Assembly: GCA_004194705.1 (NCBI GenBank)
Contig: SADC01001382.1
Coordinates: forward strand, 434,001 to 498,000
Origin: Ditylenchus dipsaci
Taxonomy: Eukaryota > Nematoda > Chromadorea > Rhabditida > Anguinidae
Length of the DNA: 64,000 nt
Reading direction: 5' to 3'
Shown here: piece by piece, positions 26,196-38,700 of the stretch
Position numbering within the stretch: position 1 is the stretch's first letter
How the letters are laid out: each line of letters opens with the position of its first letter
Position numbers and translations under genes: made by a program
Notes under the pieces: model-generated
The model's input: only the letters and a program-made list of their open reading frames with translations
The model's database searches: none
Told to the model about the DNA's origin: nothing

Positions 26196-26567
26196 AAGTT
26201 GGTTTTGAACAAATAAGCTCCGAAGAGTCGTTTAGGGTTAAACGATGTTGAATTACTTGATTTTAACAATGACGGCATGTGCTCAGTATGTAGCCCTGCA
26301 TTTTTAGTTTATAATGAGCTATTAATTGAATCACAAGAGACCCTTCCGGGTTGTCATTGTTGGCCCTGTTCCTGGAATTTATTTATTGCATATTCTTTCA
26401 GAGCATTTGTGACTTAGCGAAAATTATATGAACAAAAAATAAAAAAATAAAATTTTTTAACAAAATTTATGATGTCCGATTTACGAGTGTTTCATAACTG
26501 TGATTTAAATATTATCACCTCTAGGACCCAATTTTGCTAGAAAGTTATAATGCTATATTATAATGCT

Positions 26568-26958
26568 ACCCGTTATAACGCCGGCTACCCGCGGAGCGCC
26601 GGCGCCGTAAGCGCCGTCGCTTAGTTGGCGCCGGCGCTAATTCTGAACCCGGTGGAGCGCCGGCTTAGCGCCGGCGCCGTAAGCGCCGGCGCTCCGCCGG
26701 CGCTTAAACATACCTGATTAAAACATTCACATTATTCAATACTGCTTTTCAAAAAATTATTATACTCTGCGTTTATATTTAATAAAATCCGCACTGTTAT
26801 TTTCCAAGCAGTGAAGCTAAAGAACAGTAAAAAAGAATGATTATTAACGGTATCCGAGATAACCACTACTTAAGCGCCGGTATAAGCGCCGGCTAAGCGC
26901 CCGCACTTACTTTAAACCGAGCGCCGGCGCTAACTTTAAACCGAGCGCCGGCGCTTGA
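26568..26958. repeat. GC-rich GCGCCGGCGC palindrome island
   Basis: Within AT-rich DNA, the ten-base palindrome GCGCCGGCGC and variants occur many times (26604-26705, then 26870-26956), joined by words such as CTAACTTTAAACCGA and CTTAGC. The whole block can fold on itself. It looks like the word-built arms of a foldback element rather than a CpG-island promoter. Confidence 0.7.
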
Positions 26959-26964
26959 ACAATC

Positions 26965-27269
26965 CTGGGTCCGACACTTTTTTAGGGTCAATTTTCAAAG
27001 CTTTTTTAATTCTGCTTCCACAGTCTGGTCCCAAAGAATTTTCAGAATTCGAAAACTTTTTTCTCTAAAAGAGGAGAACCTCATTAAACGGGCATCCATT
27101 TTAGGAATAGGGTGCACGTTTATCGAGGTTTTGCTTATTCAGAGAATAAAGCTTTTGGATTCTGAAAAACGATCGGTGAAATCAGAATCCTTGCGATATT
27201 TGAAAACGGACTGTCAAAACAGAATTTAAAAAAGCTTTGAAAATCGTGCTAAAAAAGTGTCGGACCCAG
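26965..27269. mobile_element. MITE with CTGGGTCCGACACTTTTTT ends
   Basis: CTGGGTCCGACACTTTTTTA and its complement bound 305 bp. The interior core (CAGTCTGGTCCCAAAG, GCGATATTTG) is also found inside 43571-44203 and 47705-48111, which have outer TACAGTC ends. This could be a derived copy that lost them. Confidence 0.7.
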
Positions 27270-27415
27270 CGGCGAATTTTTTTTTGGAGGTTGCCTCTTT
27301 ATCAAGGTTCGACTGTAGTCTTATATTTTATTGGATGCATTTCGCTTTTTTCGATATAATAATCATCTGTGTACCAGCATGGTGGGGTAATAGAAGAAAT
27401 ACGGTACTTTTCGGG

Positions 27416-28143
27416 CACTTATTTACTTGGGGGCGCATTTTTTACTAATTTGTAAATCATGTTTAAACGACTCCTAAGTAACTTTTATGTGCTTAAAACG
27501 ATAAAAAAGTCATTTTCTGACACTTTTCTACACAAAAATCGTTTTTTTTGAAAAAAAATTTTTTTGACTAAAATTTGACTTTTTGCCTTGGTCCCCCAAG
27601 GCAATCCAACCTGAAAGGGTACCTGATACCACAAAAAGATGGAATTTGAATATAGTTTTGTTGACTGGGGCCTACCGCATAAAGAAACTCTGGTATGCAT
27701 ACATTTTTATGCATCCAGAGTCACTTTCGAGTGATTTGCGTCTAAGGTACGTGGGTGTGCGCATCTCAACCCCAAGCAACCAAGCCCCCTGCGCCCCGAA
27801 GGGGGCGCAGGGGGCTTGGATGGTTAGAGATGCGCGCGCGCACTTACCTTAGACATAATTCCGAGCTTGACTCTTGATCAAAAATGCATTAAGCGACTCT
27901 TTTTGCCCAGCTCCAGTGACCAAAACGCGGTAGAATCCCTTAATACAAGGTGTTTTGCCTTGGTCCCCCAAGGCAATAAGTCTTATTTTGGCCAAAGAAT
28001 TTTTTTTCAAAAAATCTATTTTTTACGTGGAAAAGTGTCAGAAAACAACTTTTTAATCGTTTTAAGCATATAAAAATTACTTAGAAGTCGTTTAAACATG
28101 ATTTACAAATGTGCAAAAAATGCGCCCCCCCAAGTACATAAGT
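27416..28143. mobile_element. 0.73-kb foldback element with GGGGGCGCATTTTTT arms
   Basis: Arms 27416-27600 and 27955-28143 are inverted copies (CTTGGGGGCGCATTTTTT; TTAAAACGAT; TGCCTTGGTCCCCCAAGGCAA at each inner edge). The centre holds the shared ATGCATCCAGAGT/GTGCGCATCTCAAC block. Fragments of this family lie at 33275-33490 and 48245-48690. Confidence 0.8.
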
Positions 28144-28290
28144 TCCACTTTTCGCTGATTTGTGAGCGAGAGATCACATGGTAATCATCTGTGTCTCGGT
28201 CCACTACCCTCAAATGTTTATTTCCTAAATCATCATACATAATATATCAGAACAAGAGATTTAGAAGAATGGCCCGGGTGATTGGTACCC

Positions 28291-28790
28291 TCACTGTCCA
28301 CCGAAGGATGAAGTATTGCCGCATTGAATACACTTGATCTGCCGATTCGGTTTGAGACGATAGGGATGGAAGAACATTGAACTGGCAAACGGTGGATTCA
28401 CATCAGCCACAGCGTTACACTGAAACCAGCAAGAGAATATATTGAACATCGAAAGAGTAATTTAAAAACCTGAGTAGACTTGTCCGCATAAGAGATCTTT
28501 GGCAGCGAGAAGACATCATTTGCATTCATATAGTTGTTGGAAACCAAGCTATTTGACTTGCTAGTGCTGCTGCAGCTTCTGGCCGAGCATCCCGAAGCAT
28601 TTCGGATCCGCAGGAAAAGTCCTTGGCTAGTGCACCCGATGACGATGCTCAATTGCTTACTGTCCCACAAGCAAATATTTCGGAATGCTGCCTTGAGTTG
28701 AGATTCCAATTGGTTCAGCTGAGTCCAGTCGATTCTCAAGGATACTTCTTCGGTGTTCTTCTTTATCCCGCTAGAGGTATCCATCAGCAA
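28291..28790 (-). CDS. Unidentified protein, two 3' exons, C-terminal CIQCG motif
   Basis: Exons 28470-28790 (107 codons) and 28291-28419 (43 codons, ends TGA) join in phase through a 50-nt intron with a TTTCAG acceptor. The reading contains LRIDWTQLNQLESQLKAAF, a serine-rich stretch (CSARSCSSTSKSNS), and the tail HPYRLKPNRQIKCIQCGNTS with a CxxC pair. Clean splicing and even codon use suggest a real gene whose 5' exons lie upstream of 28790. I do not recognise the family; no catalytic motif is visible. Confidence 0.55.
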
Positions 28791-28910
28791 CTAAAATTTA
28801 AAATTACAACATTGGTATGCCATGATATAAGGCATCAAAATAGCATCAGAAATCTTCCTTTTTTAAATTTGATTAGGCGCTAGCGTTTGCAGCCTAGGTG
28901 TCTAACCACT

Positions 28911-29048
28911 TCCACGTATTGTCTCTAGTTATAGACCCGGGTCTATAATTAGAGAGAGGTGATTTTTTCAAACTTTAAGCAGTCTGAAACTTCTGTTTTT
29001 ATTAACCTTTTCAGCTCTGTAAAAAGTGCCTGTAGAGAGAATACGGTA
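28911..29048. mobile_element. Degenerate short MITE, ...ATACGGTA family
   Basis: CACGTATTGTCTCTAGTTAT at the left roughly inverts GTAGAGAGAATACGGTA at the right. It resembles the TACCGTATTTCC family but is decayed. Confidence 0.45.
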
Positions 29049-29365
29049 CCTGAATTCGAGAAAAAGTTGGTCAAATTTTTACCACAGACAAAAATCCAAA
29101 ACCACATACTTTTTTAAACTTTCTATATACCAAAATGTAGCCCGCAATATCTGCTACAAGATCCCCAGAGGAATTTTTAAAATTCCAGAATTTTCGATAG
29201 TTATAACCATTTTAAGCCAAAAACACATATTTTTCCGAATGAAAATGTGACTTTTTACTATCGCTCCGCATAAAAACTCGATATTTCGCATAAATTCAAA
29301 CGATTTTGCACATACATACGTAAAAACTTCTGGGCTATCCTTTTGACAATTTTGTTTAAAAGACT

Positions 29366-29734
29366 GGGCAGCCGACGATTGCGCCATTTCAAATTGCGCC
29401 AATTCAGATTGCGCCACATTCAAATTGCGCTAATGCAGATTGCGCCACTGCAAATAGCGCCAAAATCAAATTGCGCCACTATATATTCTAATCAAAGTTA
29501 GGCAAGTACTTTTTTTAATCTGATCTCAACGAATTTGATCCCTTCTTCTATTAGGGCTGACTGTTTTCATGTCCTTCAATGACCAATTTCAGTAAAATGA
29601 CCAGAAATTTGCAGGGTTGTAATGGCGCAATGTGCAGTGGCGCAATTCGATTTTGGCGGAATTTGCAGTGGCGCAATTTGCAGTGGCGCAATCTGAATTG
29701 GCGCAATTTGAAATGGCGCAATCGTCGGCTGCCC
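29366..29734. mobile_element. Foldback element with GCGCAATTTG word arms
   Basis: GGGCAGCCGACGATTGCGCC and its complement form the ends. The arms (29385-29480, 29618-29720) are tandem variants of a 14-17 nt word such as GGCGCAATTTGCAGT, inverted between arms. Translations of the arms give a false repeat protein (WRNLQWRNL). Confidence 0.85.
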
Positions 29735-31128
29735 AAAAGACTTGTATCAGAAAACAGAGCCTCAGGGAAATATTGGAACTGAACTTGGCAAATTTTTGTC
29801 ATCCTTTTTGCATAAAATCGTTTGTGACCGCCAAATTTGCTATTTTCTGTTAGCAAGTGATGACTTATTAGAAAGCCCGAACAACAGGCAAACTTCCTAG
29901 TATGAACTAGGACTTAAAAACAAAAATAGATCACATGAACTTGAGCACTGTAAGCCAAAAGAAAAAATCAATTGTAAATCGCTGACTTTTTGAATATTCT
30001 AATTTCGCGCAAATTTTTCTACTGAACACAAATTCGAGTTGTGAAACCGTGTGAAGAGTAAAGAGTGAGCCAAAATTACGGCGCCAACTTAATTTTGTGG
30101 CAAATTTGTTTGTTTTGATGTTTTTCTCTTTTATTTTCCAAATCTTTTCTGAAAATAATAAGACCATCATACAGCCCTGCGATTCTAGTTAATAATGAGG
30201 TGTCATTAATTGTAACATCTTTGGAAAATGTAGCCAAAAAAGGTGAAAGTATCCAACAAGTAAAAAATTTGTTTGTACTTTTAGCTTTTTGATCTAAATT
30301 TTGAAAAGAAGCTGCACTCTATAAAGCCTCATTAGAAACGAGAATCGTAGGACTACATATTTGTGTTATTATTTTTAGAAGAAGTTAAGAAATTCTAAGA
30401 AACAAGCAAAACAGACATTTGCCGCAAAATTAACAATATTTACTGAAAAATTATAATATGACGCAGTTTCAAATTTTTCAAGCATGCAAAAATGAACCTG
30501 GCACGTATGCATATATTTAAATAATGATTAAGTCAACCGGCTTATTTCCGCCCACCTTCAAAGAGTTTTCCCGCACTGTATATTACAAAAAGTTAATAGT
30601 GAATTTTTTTAAACTTTTTTCGTAGAGGACATTCAGCCTAACATGTTTAGTTGAAAGCTTGTTTAAAAAGCAAATTGTGACCGGATGTGAAAAAGAAAGC
30701 TAGGAGAGTCTTGACAACAACACAATTTATCAAACCTAGGTTTTGTCAAAAAAAAAGCAAATGTGGTGAGTTTTTTTTGGTTTGTTGAAAACAAATTTTG
30801 TCAAAACGAAACTTGATAAGACAAAAATTTTCAAAACGAAATTCGACGATGCGAAATTTGTCAAACGCAGGGTTCCGTTGACACCGTGCTGTCACTTAGT
30901 TTGGTTTTGGCTTTAGGCCAGAATAGTATTTTTATTTTTATATAGGGGGGACCAAGGAAAATTTTGAAAAGTTTCGTCATGACAATTTTCGATAAATTCA
31001 CATACTCATTTTCAACCTTACACTCAAAATGTAGCCCTGCTTCTTGTCGTCATTTTCAGTATATGGTTGTACATGATCATATAAATTAAAATTGCGAAAA
31101 ACCTCAGTTCCTAAATAATACCGAAATC
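29735..31128. other. No gene recognised
   Basis: AT-rich. 30730-30870 contains TTTTGTCAAAACGAAA words, perhaps a decayed word-repeat element. Nothing else supported. Confidence 0.35.
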
Positions 31129-31392
31129 CTACCCCTCAATAGTACTCATTTCTTCCGTGTTCAAACTTTGGCTAGCTAGCTTGCTGTTATGAAGTGATTT
31201 TGGTGTGTTAAAATTTTCATCATTTTCCCCATGAAATTCTGACAGTAGAAAGTCACTAAATGCGTTGACAAATAAATAGAATTGGTGGAGGCTCAGGCTA
31301 TATAAAACTAAGTACGCATCCTTTTGGCTAGTTTCCTTTAATTTGGTGGTCATTTGCTCAAAATTGCAAATTGAGGCAGTTGCTGACAGCAA
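31129..31392 (-). CDS. Hypothetical ORF, 3' exon of an unknown gene
   Basis: The reading ends EEMSTIEG and a TAG stop; it includes a hydrophobic stretch AYLVLYSLSLHQFYLFVNAF and a polar tail FHGENDENFNTPKS. Open for about 90 codons with reasonable composition, but no intron partner or homologous motif could be identified. It could be the end of a membrane protein or chance. Confidence 0.3.
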   Translation of the reverse strand: MLSATASICNFEQMTTKLKETSQKDAYLVLYSLSLHQFYLFVNAFSDFLLSEFHGENDENFNTPKSLHNSKLASQSLNTEEMSTIEG

Positions 31393-31484
31393 AGCAGTGC
31401 CGAAAATGGTTGCAATTTATTGCTCGTTGTTTTTCGGCCCTGAAAGTGAAAAAACTTACTGAAAAAGTCAATTTAAAAACCCGC

Positions 31485-31545
31485 AGAGGGACTTGAACTT
31501 TCGACAATAGGCGATGCGTATATAAAGTCCACCCCCCCCTTTTTA
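31485..31545 (-). other. tRNA-like 3' half
   Basis: The minus strand reads a T-arm-like GTTCAAGTC preceded by ATATACGCATCGCCTATTG. A similar block sits at 50585-50648. It looks like a tRNA-derived relic rather than a working tRNA, because no 5' acceptor half pairs well. Confidence 0.25.
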
Positions 31546-32125
31546 AGATATTTTTGACTCGATTGATTGCGGCAAGAGGCTCTAGAAATTAGGCTGTAAA
31601 AGGGTCGGATCCTGAACGGGAACGAACTTCTGGTGGTGGCATAAAATCCAGAGTTGATCGTATACTCTGAGGGAATATCAAAGAATAACCCGATAATTTT
31701 GATATTGACTGGTTTGTGTCAATTTAATTGTTGCAAAACAATAAAATATAATTAATGTTATTTGAGAAAAATCGAAATGCTGCTAAACATTTGTCAGCTC
31801 TTTTGTGAAGGGAGCAAATGACAGGTGTTGAAATAGGTTTATTTGGTCTTGCATTCTCTAAATTTTGTGTGACGTTTCTGTGCCTCGTATTAATATGTCT
31901 AGTTCCCATTAGTTTCTTATTGGATTCGGTTTATTATGGGTTGCGCTTAACATAATTACTTTTATTTAAACTGTTTCTAAACGAGTCTTGCCTGCTTTTT
32001 TTCTGCGAGAAATCTTTTAGATATGTTTTATTTTTTAGGTGTTCTATAATATAGTTTCGGTGTGCATTAGGACTTCATTGAAAACAAAAAATTCGAATTT
32101 AAAAAATATAGGACTGAATTTAATG

Positions 32126-32797
32126 TACCGTGTAACCTCTATTAATCCCCTACCCTCTAATAATCCCCCACCCGCTCATTTTTTTAACTAGGATTCCAGA
32201 GTTAAGGCCATTTTTGATTTACAATTTCAAAATTTTTCAGGGCTTGAAAAATGATCCGCCTGGGGGATTAAAAGGGTATACCACCGACTGGATACGAAAA
32301 CTGACTGGATACACAGAATGTATACATTGACGACTGGATACACCGACTGCATACACTAAATCACTGAATCTTACCTAAGTGATGGGATTGGATATGATAA
32401 CACATCTTTTCAGCCTTACCAAACGATGGTAATTCATACTATTCCCTTTAAGAATATCTGCAGCATATATTTTTGGCCATACTGTGGTGTTTTTGGCTTT
32501 ATATTTTGTGATAATAACTTAGGGTAAGCCTTAGGCTCAGGGTAGGCCAGCGTAAGTTAGGACAGGCTAAAACGTGTTTTTCGAACTATGAAAAAGTTCG
32601 TAAAACATGTTTGAGTTCATCCTGATGAAGAGTTGGCTATCCCGCGTCTAGACTTGAATCATAAATATGTAAATATCATGAATGGGGATTGAGACTGTAT
32701 CCAGTCGGTGTATCCAGTCGTCAATGTATCCAGTCGGTGTATCCAGTCAGTTTTTGTATCCAGTCGTCAGGCGTTCATTAAAAGAGGTTATACGGTA
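32126..32797. mobile_element. TACCGTGTAACC element with nested GACTGGATACAC foldback
   Basis: TACCGTGTAACCTCTATTAA and its complement are the ends; AATCCCCC words follow. Inside, 32279-32770 is a second inverted unit whose arms repeat GACTGGATACACC (left) and GTATCCAGTCGGT (right), four or five times each. Confidence 0.8.
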
Positions 32798-33274
32798 TAT
32801 ATTTACTAACAAAAAATGACAACAAGAAGGAAAACAATTACAAAATATTACTAAGTTGGTAATAGGACCAATTGGTTGGCTTAGCTATGACCTGTGCTAA
32901 TTTAGCGCTAATTAGCTTCCTAAATTAGCCATTTATCAAAATCAGTAGGGGTCATTTAATTACTTTTTTCAAATTTCTGAGTTATATTTCTGAGTTTGAT
33001 TTAGCCAACTTCTGATTAGACCTCTAATTGGACAAACCTATTTTTAACCCAACTTTAGTAGACTACTTTTGAACAGTTATCACCGAATTTTAGCCTCATG
33101 ATCTACAAATTGAAAAATAACTAGCTTGGTGGTCACCGACGAAAGTTGGGTCAAAAATACAACGTCGAAAACACTATTTAAGGGTACTAAAACGCCATTT
33201 CACCTTGTCTGCTATATCAAAGAATGCTTCAGGGGATAATTATTTAAAGGCGATGATATATTTCATCATTTCAG

Positions 33275-33490
33275 CTCTTTTTGCCCAGCTCTAGCGACAA
33301 AAACGGGGTAGAATATCTTAATACAAAGTAATTCACCTTGGTCCCCCAAGGCAAAAAGTCACATTTTGGTCAAAAAATTTTTTTTGAAAAAATACATTTT
33401 TGTGTGGAAAAATGTCAGAAAATAACTTTTTTTATCGTTTTAAGCACATCAAAGTTACTTAGGGGTCATATAAACATGATTTACTGAGTT
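33275..33490. repeat. Fragment of the 27416-28143 foldback family
   Basis: TTTTTGCCCAGCTC, CTTGGTCCCCCAAGGC and TCGTTTTAAGCAC follow in the same order as in 27895-28110. Confidence 0.7.
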
Positions 33491-33493
33491 TTA

Positions 33494-33760
33494 CCGGCTA
33501 GGTGATACTTGCCAAAAACGACATTTGCCGAAACGACATTTTCCAAAACGAAATTTGCCAAACGTGGATTTCGTCTGAAAAAGACTTGTGAACTTTAATT
33601 TGATACTATTATTTTTTAGGCCAAAACTACGCTTGGGAAACTGCAGTTTGGCAAACGTCGTGTTGGCAAATGTCGTATTGCCAAATGTCATTTTGGCAAA
33701 TGTCGTTTTAGCAAAACATACGTTTGGCATATGTCGTTTTTGGCAAATATCACCCAGCCG
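33494..33760. mobile_element. Foldback element with GGCAAATGTCGTTTT word arms
   Basis: CGGCTAGGTGATACTTGCC and GGCAAATATCACCCAGCCG are the ends. Both arms are tandem 15-18 nt words (TTTGGCAAATGTCGT and complement). The translation imitates a pentapeptide-repeat protein but is only the DNA periodicity. Confidence 0.85.
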
Positions 33761-34699
33761 TTTTACCAATTGAGTATCACCAATATCAGATTGGACACAA
33801 AACGAGTAAAAATGGAACGATTCAAAAAAAAATGCTGGTCCCCACCTTAAATTTTCAAAACGCTCGAGCATGCGTCTTTGAGTCAAAAAGCGAAATTTAT
33901 AGAATTAACACTTCTTATTATAAAAAACAAGTAAGTCTTACGTCTTACAATACTGAACTTTACATCTTTCTTAGAAAAACACATGCAGGAGGTAGGAAAT
34001 CAATATCTCATTTGTATCAGTGGCGGCAATTGGCATGTTTCTCACGTCTAAACTTTTCCCACAAACAACTTTTTACCTCAAATTTCTATTTTCTATTACA
34101 AAACAAATTTTACAGCTAAAATTGGTAGTAGCTTTTATGCGATCGCGTGTCCTCTTCTTTTAAAATACTCAAAATTGTACTTTTAAACTTTATACCTTAT
34201 GGCGCTTCCGGCAAGAAATAAAATTCTCTTTTAACCGCAAAATTTTATAATTTATGGTTGCTTATATCCATTAAAAGACTTAAATTTTACTTTTTGCAAA
34301 TCCGACTATCTTGTTATTATTTTAGTCTTATGCTGCGAATTTGTCTTTAAAAGTGCTTGGCTCATGCGTGTCATATCAATAAAGGCGAGGAAATTACCTT
34401 AGGGTTTGTAGTGTTGCTCGCTTTTCATTAGTGTTAAGCACGCAGGTGCTTTTGTTCCTTTCGATGTAATTCACTATAACTCTTTTTCCTCATTGACTTT
34501 TCTCACATTAAGACAATTGTAGTGGTGATAAATAAATTTTCTACAAATTCATTTATTGGCTCATTTGGTGAATATCAGCATAGTTAATTTTTAAGAAATT
34601 CACTATAACTCTCACTAATTTAGAATAAAATTCAGAAATTTAGAATAATTTTTTTCAAGAAATTATTTCATATTGACTATATATGACGCTAGCAGGTAG
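33761..34699. other. No gene recognised
   Basis: AT-rich DNA with no supported exon. Confidence 0.35.
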
Positions 34700-34877
34700 T
34701 TATGAAAGATGGCCTTGAAGCCGGGTATTATTCACTTGTGCTACCACTACTTCCTGTATTGTCTGTAACTGTTGCGCTTGCTGCTCCATGAGCCCTGTGC
34801 TTTCTGGAGCTAGCAAACTTGTCGCTGCAGCAATTTGTTGCCAACCAGCCACTGGCCACGGTGGCGCCTTCTGGCGT
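34700..34877 (-). CDS. 3'-terminal exon of an unidentified gene
   Basis: A 178-nt open stretch, one leading base then 59 codons including TAA, with a CATAG acceptor at 34878-34879. The peptide includes APPWPVAGWQQIAAATSLL and the glutamine-rich EQQAQQLQTIQEVVVAQ, and ends LQGHLS. It is more GC-rich and protein-like than the DNA around it. A small exon ending at a GTAAG donor near 34984 might precede it. No family recognised. Confidence 0.4.
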
Positions 34878-34879
34878 CT

Positions 34880-35770
34880 ATGGTTAGGGAAATTTAGAAT
34901 GAATTAGGTGGATCTATCGCATTTCGTTTCTTCTTTACTTTTCTGGAGCAAGAGTCGTTTTGTCACCTGATGTTTTTTTCTTACCGGCAGAACTGAGTGT
35001 GCAGAATTTGAGCTGCATTTAAAAAAAATTTCAAAACAGTTCCCCGCTAAGTCTGTGCATTAGTTAATCAGTTTCACATGCATTTTGTGATCACTCAACT
35101 ACTGTTAGTAGGTGAAAAGTGATAGGCGATAGGCGCCTGTTGACCCTAGTTTCTTAAGTTATTCAATAGAGCTTGTTAGCTTGATAGAAAGCTTCGCTAT
35201 AATTAAATTTTTTGAAAAAAGCGAAAGAATTATTTTAAAAATTCAATTTCAAATTAGGGGGCATTTTTCAGTAATGAAGGGGCTAAATTAAATACTACCC
35301 ATTTTTCACATTTTTGGGGAGGGAAGAAAATACGGTACCCGAACCTCTTTATAACTGCACTCTTTTTTAGCTAGGGTTTATATAGAGCTCTACAGGTCAT
35401 TATGGCAAATTGTTGATCGAAATCCTTGCAATTTTTTGCACCAGAATCACGAATCAGAGTTATAAAGGACGTCACCACGGGAGGGGACTAATCGGGCTTA
35501 AGCACTGGCCCCTGATAACGCGCCTCCCTCATCCTCCCTATCAAAAAGAGAAACTGTAGAATAAAAACAGCGCAAAAGTCGAAAAATGACGTCTAAAGGG
35601 GAAGGGGATAGGTGGCTTTCCTGCCTCAAATTTTTTATAGTTTGTTCATTTTTAATGATATTTCTAAGCTGACTGAAAAATTGTTTCAGACAGCTTAGAT
35701 CGATTTTTACTATCGCCATTGGCGAAAAAACACTCCCCAACCTTTTAATTTTTAACGCTAATTTATTTAG
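34880..35770. other. Region between the 34.7-kb exon and the G-alpha gene
   Basis: AT-rich. A start-containing exon and promoter for the plus-strand G-alpha gene probably lie here, since the first readable exon at 35771 opens in phase 1 from an upstream exon, but none could be pinned. Confidence 0.35.
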
Positions 35771-38700
35771 GAGTGATGGTGCTGAACAAAAAGATCTAAT
35801 TAAAGCCGCTAACCATAGGACACAAGTGGTAATAGCCTGCTTCTTCTTTCTAGCCAGTTATATAATTAAAAAAATTACACATTAAGATAGATGAGCAGAT
35901 TGAAAAGGAGCGAATTGCATCTAAAAAGATGTTGAAAATACTCTTATTAGGTTTATTATTGGTCCTAAAATCTATATATTTCACACATGATAATTCAGGA
36001 GGTCCTGAGTCTGGCAAAAGCACCATATTCAAGCAAATGAAGTTGGTTTTTTGATTTAATTTCAATTTCAAGCTTACTTTCAAACTTAGAATCCTACACA
36101 TGAGTGGGTTCAGCGAACTAGATATGGTCAATTACAAATTCCTTGTGTATTCCAATGTAGTGCAAGGCATATACCAGATTATAGAAGGTGCTTCCACCCT
36201 GCGTGTAGATATTGACGAGAGTGTTAGGGTAAGACAAACACTCCACTTTCTCAATCAGGCACACGGATAATTATATTTAAAGGGTCATAGTCATAGTAAG
36301 GGTCATAGCATCTTTTTGTTGTAGATTTTTTTTATTTGAACTATTTGAAAAAAGAGATTTAACATTTGATGGCTAAGATATCAGGCTACAGAATGATATT
36401 TTTTGGATCGAGGTTTGAAAAAATGTGAGAAATACAACATCCGAAATTTCAATCGAAAAATTAATATTAAAATAATATCACAATATATGGGTACTAATAT
36501 CCTTCTGTTGTTTAGCCATCAGTCCAGCTCATTCGTGATTATTACCAAAATACTCACCCCTCAGAGATTGAGCTAAACCCAGAGTTGAGTCAGCTTATCA
36601 AAACTGTCTATGAGTCGGCCTTTGTCCAACAAATCCGAATCAGGCAAATTGTGGTAGATGCTTACCTACGCTCAACCAAAAATATTTAGACAACACGAAA
36701 TAGTGCTACTTGACTCTGCCATCTATTTTCTCGAAAACTTGGACAGGATTTCAAGTGATGATTACAAGCCCACCTATCAGGACGTCCTGCGGTCTAGGAT
36801 GCCCACAACGGGTATTAATGAAATAGAGTTCAAGTACAAAAACGCATTTCTCAGGTGCTTTGTTGAATAAAAATATCAAAAGCTACTTTTTTGTTTTCGT
36901 TTAGGATGGTTGATGTGGGTGGACAGAGGTCAGAACAGCGCAAATGGTAAAAAAAAATAAAAGGAGCATTCATGTGCTATTCTTCCAACCGTCTAACTTT
37001 AGGATCCATTGTTTCGACAATGTCAACGGTGTGCTTTTTGTGGCTGAACTCTCTGGCTACAATCAAGTTAGTTTGCATTAAAATATCAGTCGTTTGTGAA
37101 AAATACTGATAAAACGCGGTACTTTTCTGTTATCCGGGTGACATTTTTATAAGCATATTATCAGCTTATTTTCTGATTTTTGAGAGATGTTTTGTCATCT
37201 AATGCTTTAACATCACACTTCTATATCCACCAAAAATAACAATCAAATGACGTTTTGTTGATATGTCACCACTTGGTGTTAAAAAAATTAAAAAAGATAA
37301 ACTGATAATTTGCTTATAAAAATGTCCCCCGGATAACAGAAAAGTACCAAAAACGGAAAAAGAACTGGTGTAAGACCGGTTCCCACCACTGATAGTTGGC
37401 TTCATTTATGGTTTTGGATTTGTCTTACGCTCAGGGCAGGCCTGCGTATGTTTAGGTGTAGTCAAATATTTCCTCACACTACAAAAAGATAAGACAAATT
37501 TATGGGCATGTTCCCTGACGAACCATTTTCAAAAGCAGGGCGAACTGCCTGGTCTCCGAAACCTAGGATCGAAGTTCTAAGAGTAGGGGTCGAGCAAAAA
37601 TACGGCTCGAATGGGAATCGAACTCACGGCCAACTTTCGCAGGTTTCCGCTAGTCTGACAATAGGCTACCGAGGCAATCGACCCCGAACTTTGTTTCTAA
37701 TTGGCGTCTGATTGCCGTATTTCTTCTAATGTAATCCTCACACCTTTTTTACTTTTAGGATCTGTATCTCGGGGCATAGTAAATATTTTGCAAACCTGTT
37801 TATTGTGTTTGCTTAACTACCATCGCAAAACTACCATGACCTCTACCGACTCCAATTTTTGAATTTTCGTTGAGCACTTGAAAATTTCGAGATCGTCTTC
37901 GAATTTTTCCGATTTTCGGGAATCAGGAAAAAAAACCCCGAGATTTCTATTAGAAGAAATACGGTACTTATACACAGGAGGGTGGTTGAAGGACCATGAT
38001 TTTTGCGCGCAGCGGCACACGCAAAATTTGAATTGGCGGGGGACACTTCTCTTTCGAGTCGTTTCGAATGACTCCAAAGAGTACAGCATTAGACGGAAGA
38101 GAAGTGTCCCCCGCCAATTCGAATTTTGCGTGTGCCGCTGCGCGCAAAAGCCATGGCCCTTAAATTAACCTCCATATATAACTAATATCTATAGCAGTAG
38201 CGGAAACCCGAAATTTCCAGATTTAAACCTTGGCGAAAATCTATAATCTTCAAAAGGAAATCAGTTGTTCCACACCTGATTTCAATTCAAAAGTTCTAGA
38301 TTCTAAAATCCGACAATTCTCGTTTTCCGCCTATCTTCATACATATATCAACCTTTCCTTCATCTTCGCACAAGCCATTACGGCTTTAAAATGCCCAAAA
38401 ATAGTATCTGATTTCAATTTGGTTTATGTATTCAGATGTTGCATGACGGAGAACAAACGGTTAATAGACTTAAGTACTCAATGTATCTCTTTAAAAGGAT
38501 AGTCAACAACAGGGCCTTTGGCAAAAAGACGGCAATTATTCTCTTCTTAAACAAGGTAAAATTGCACAAAAATTAGCTGATCAGTACTGTAAAATTTTCA
38601 GGTGGATATTTTTAGGGAAAGGTATCTAAATATTCGAAACTTAATGTGTTTATTACTTATATTTCTACCTATTAGGTTGGCTGTGTTCCCTCTGGGTGTC

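Noticed and set aside
29579..29782. WRNLQWRNL repeat protein
   Set aside because: Translation of the GCGCAATTTG word array of the 29366 element.
33491..33886. Pentapeptide-repeat-like protein (FAKTTFAKMTFGNTTF...)
   Set aside because: It is a translation of the 15-18 nt words of the 33494-33760 foldback arms; the opposite strand gives a similar false protein.
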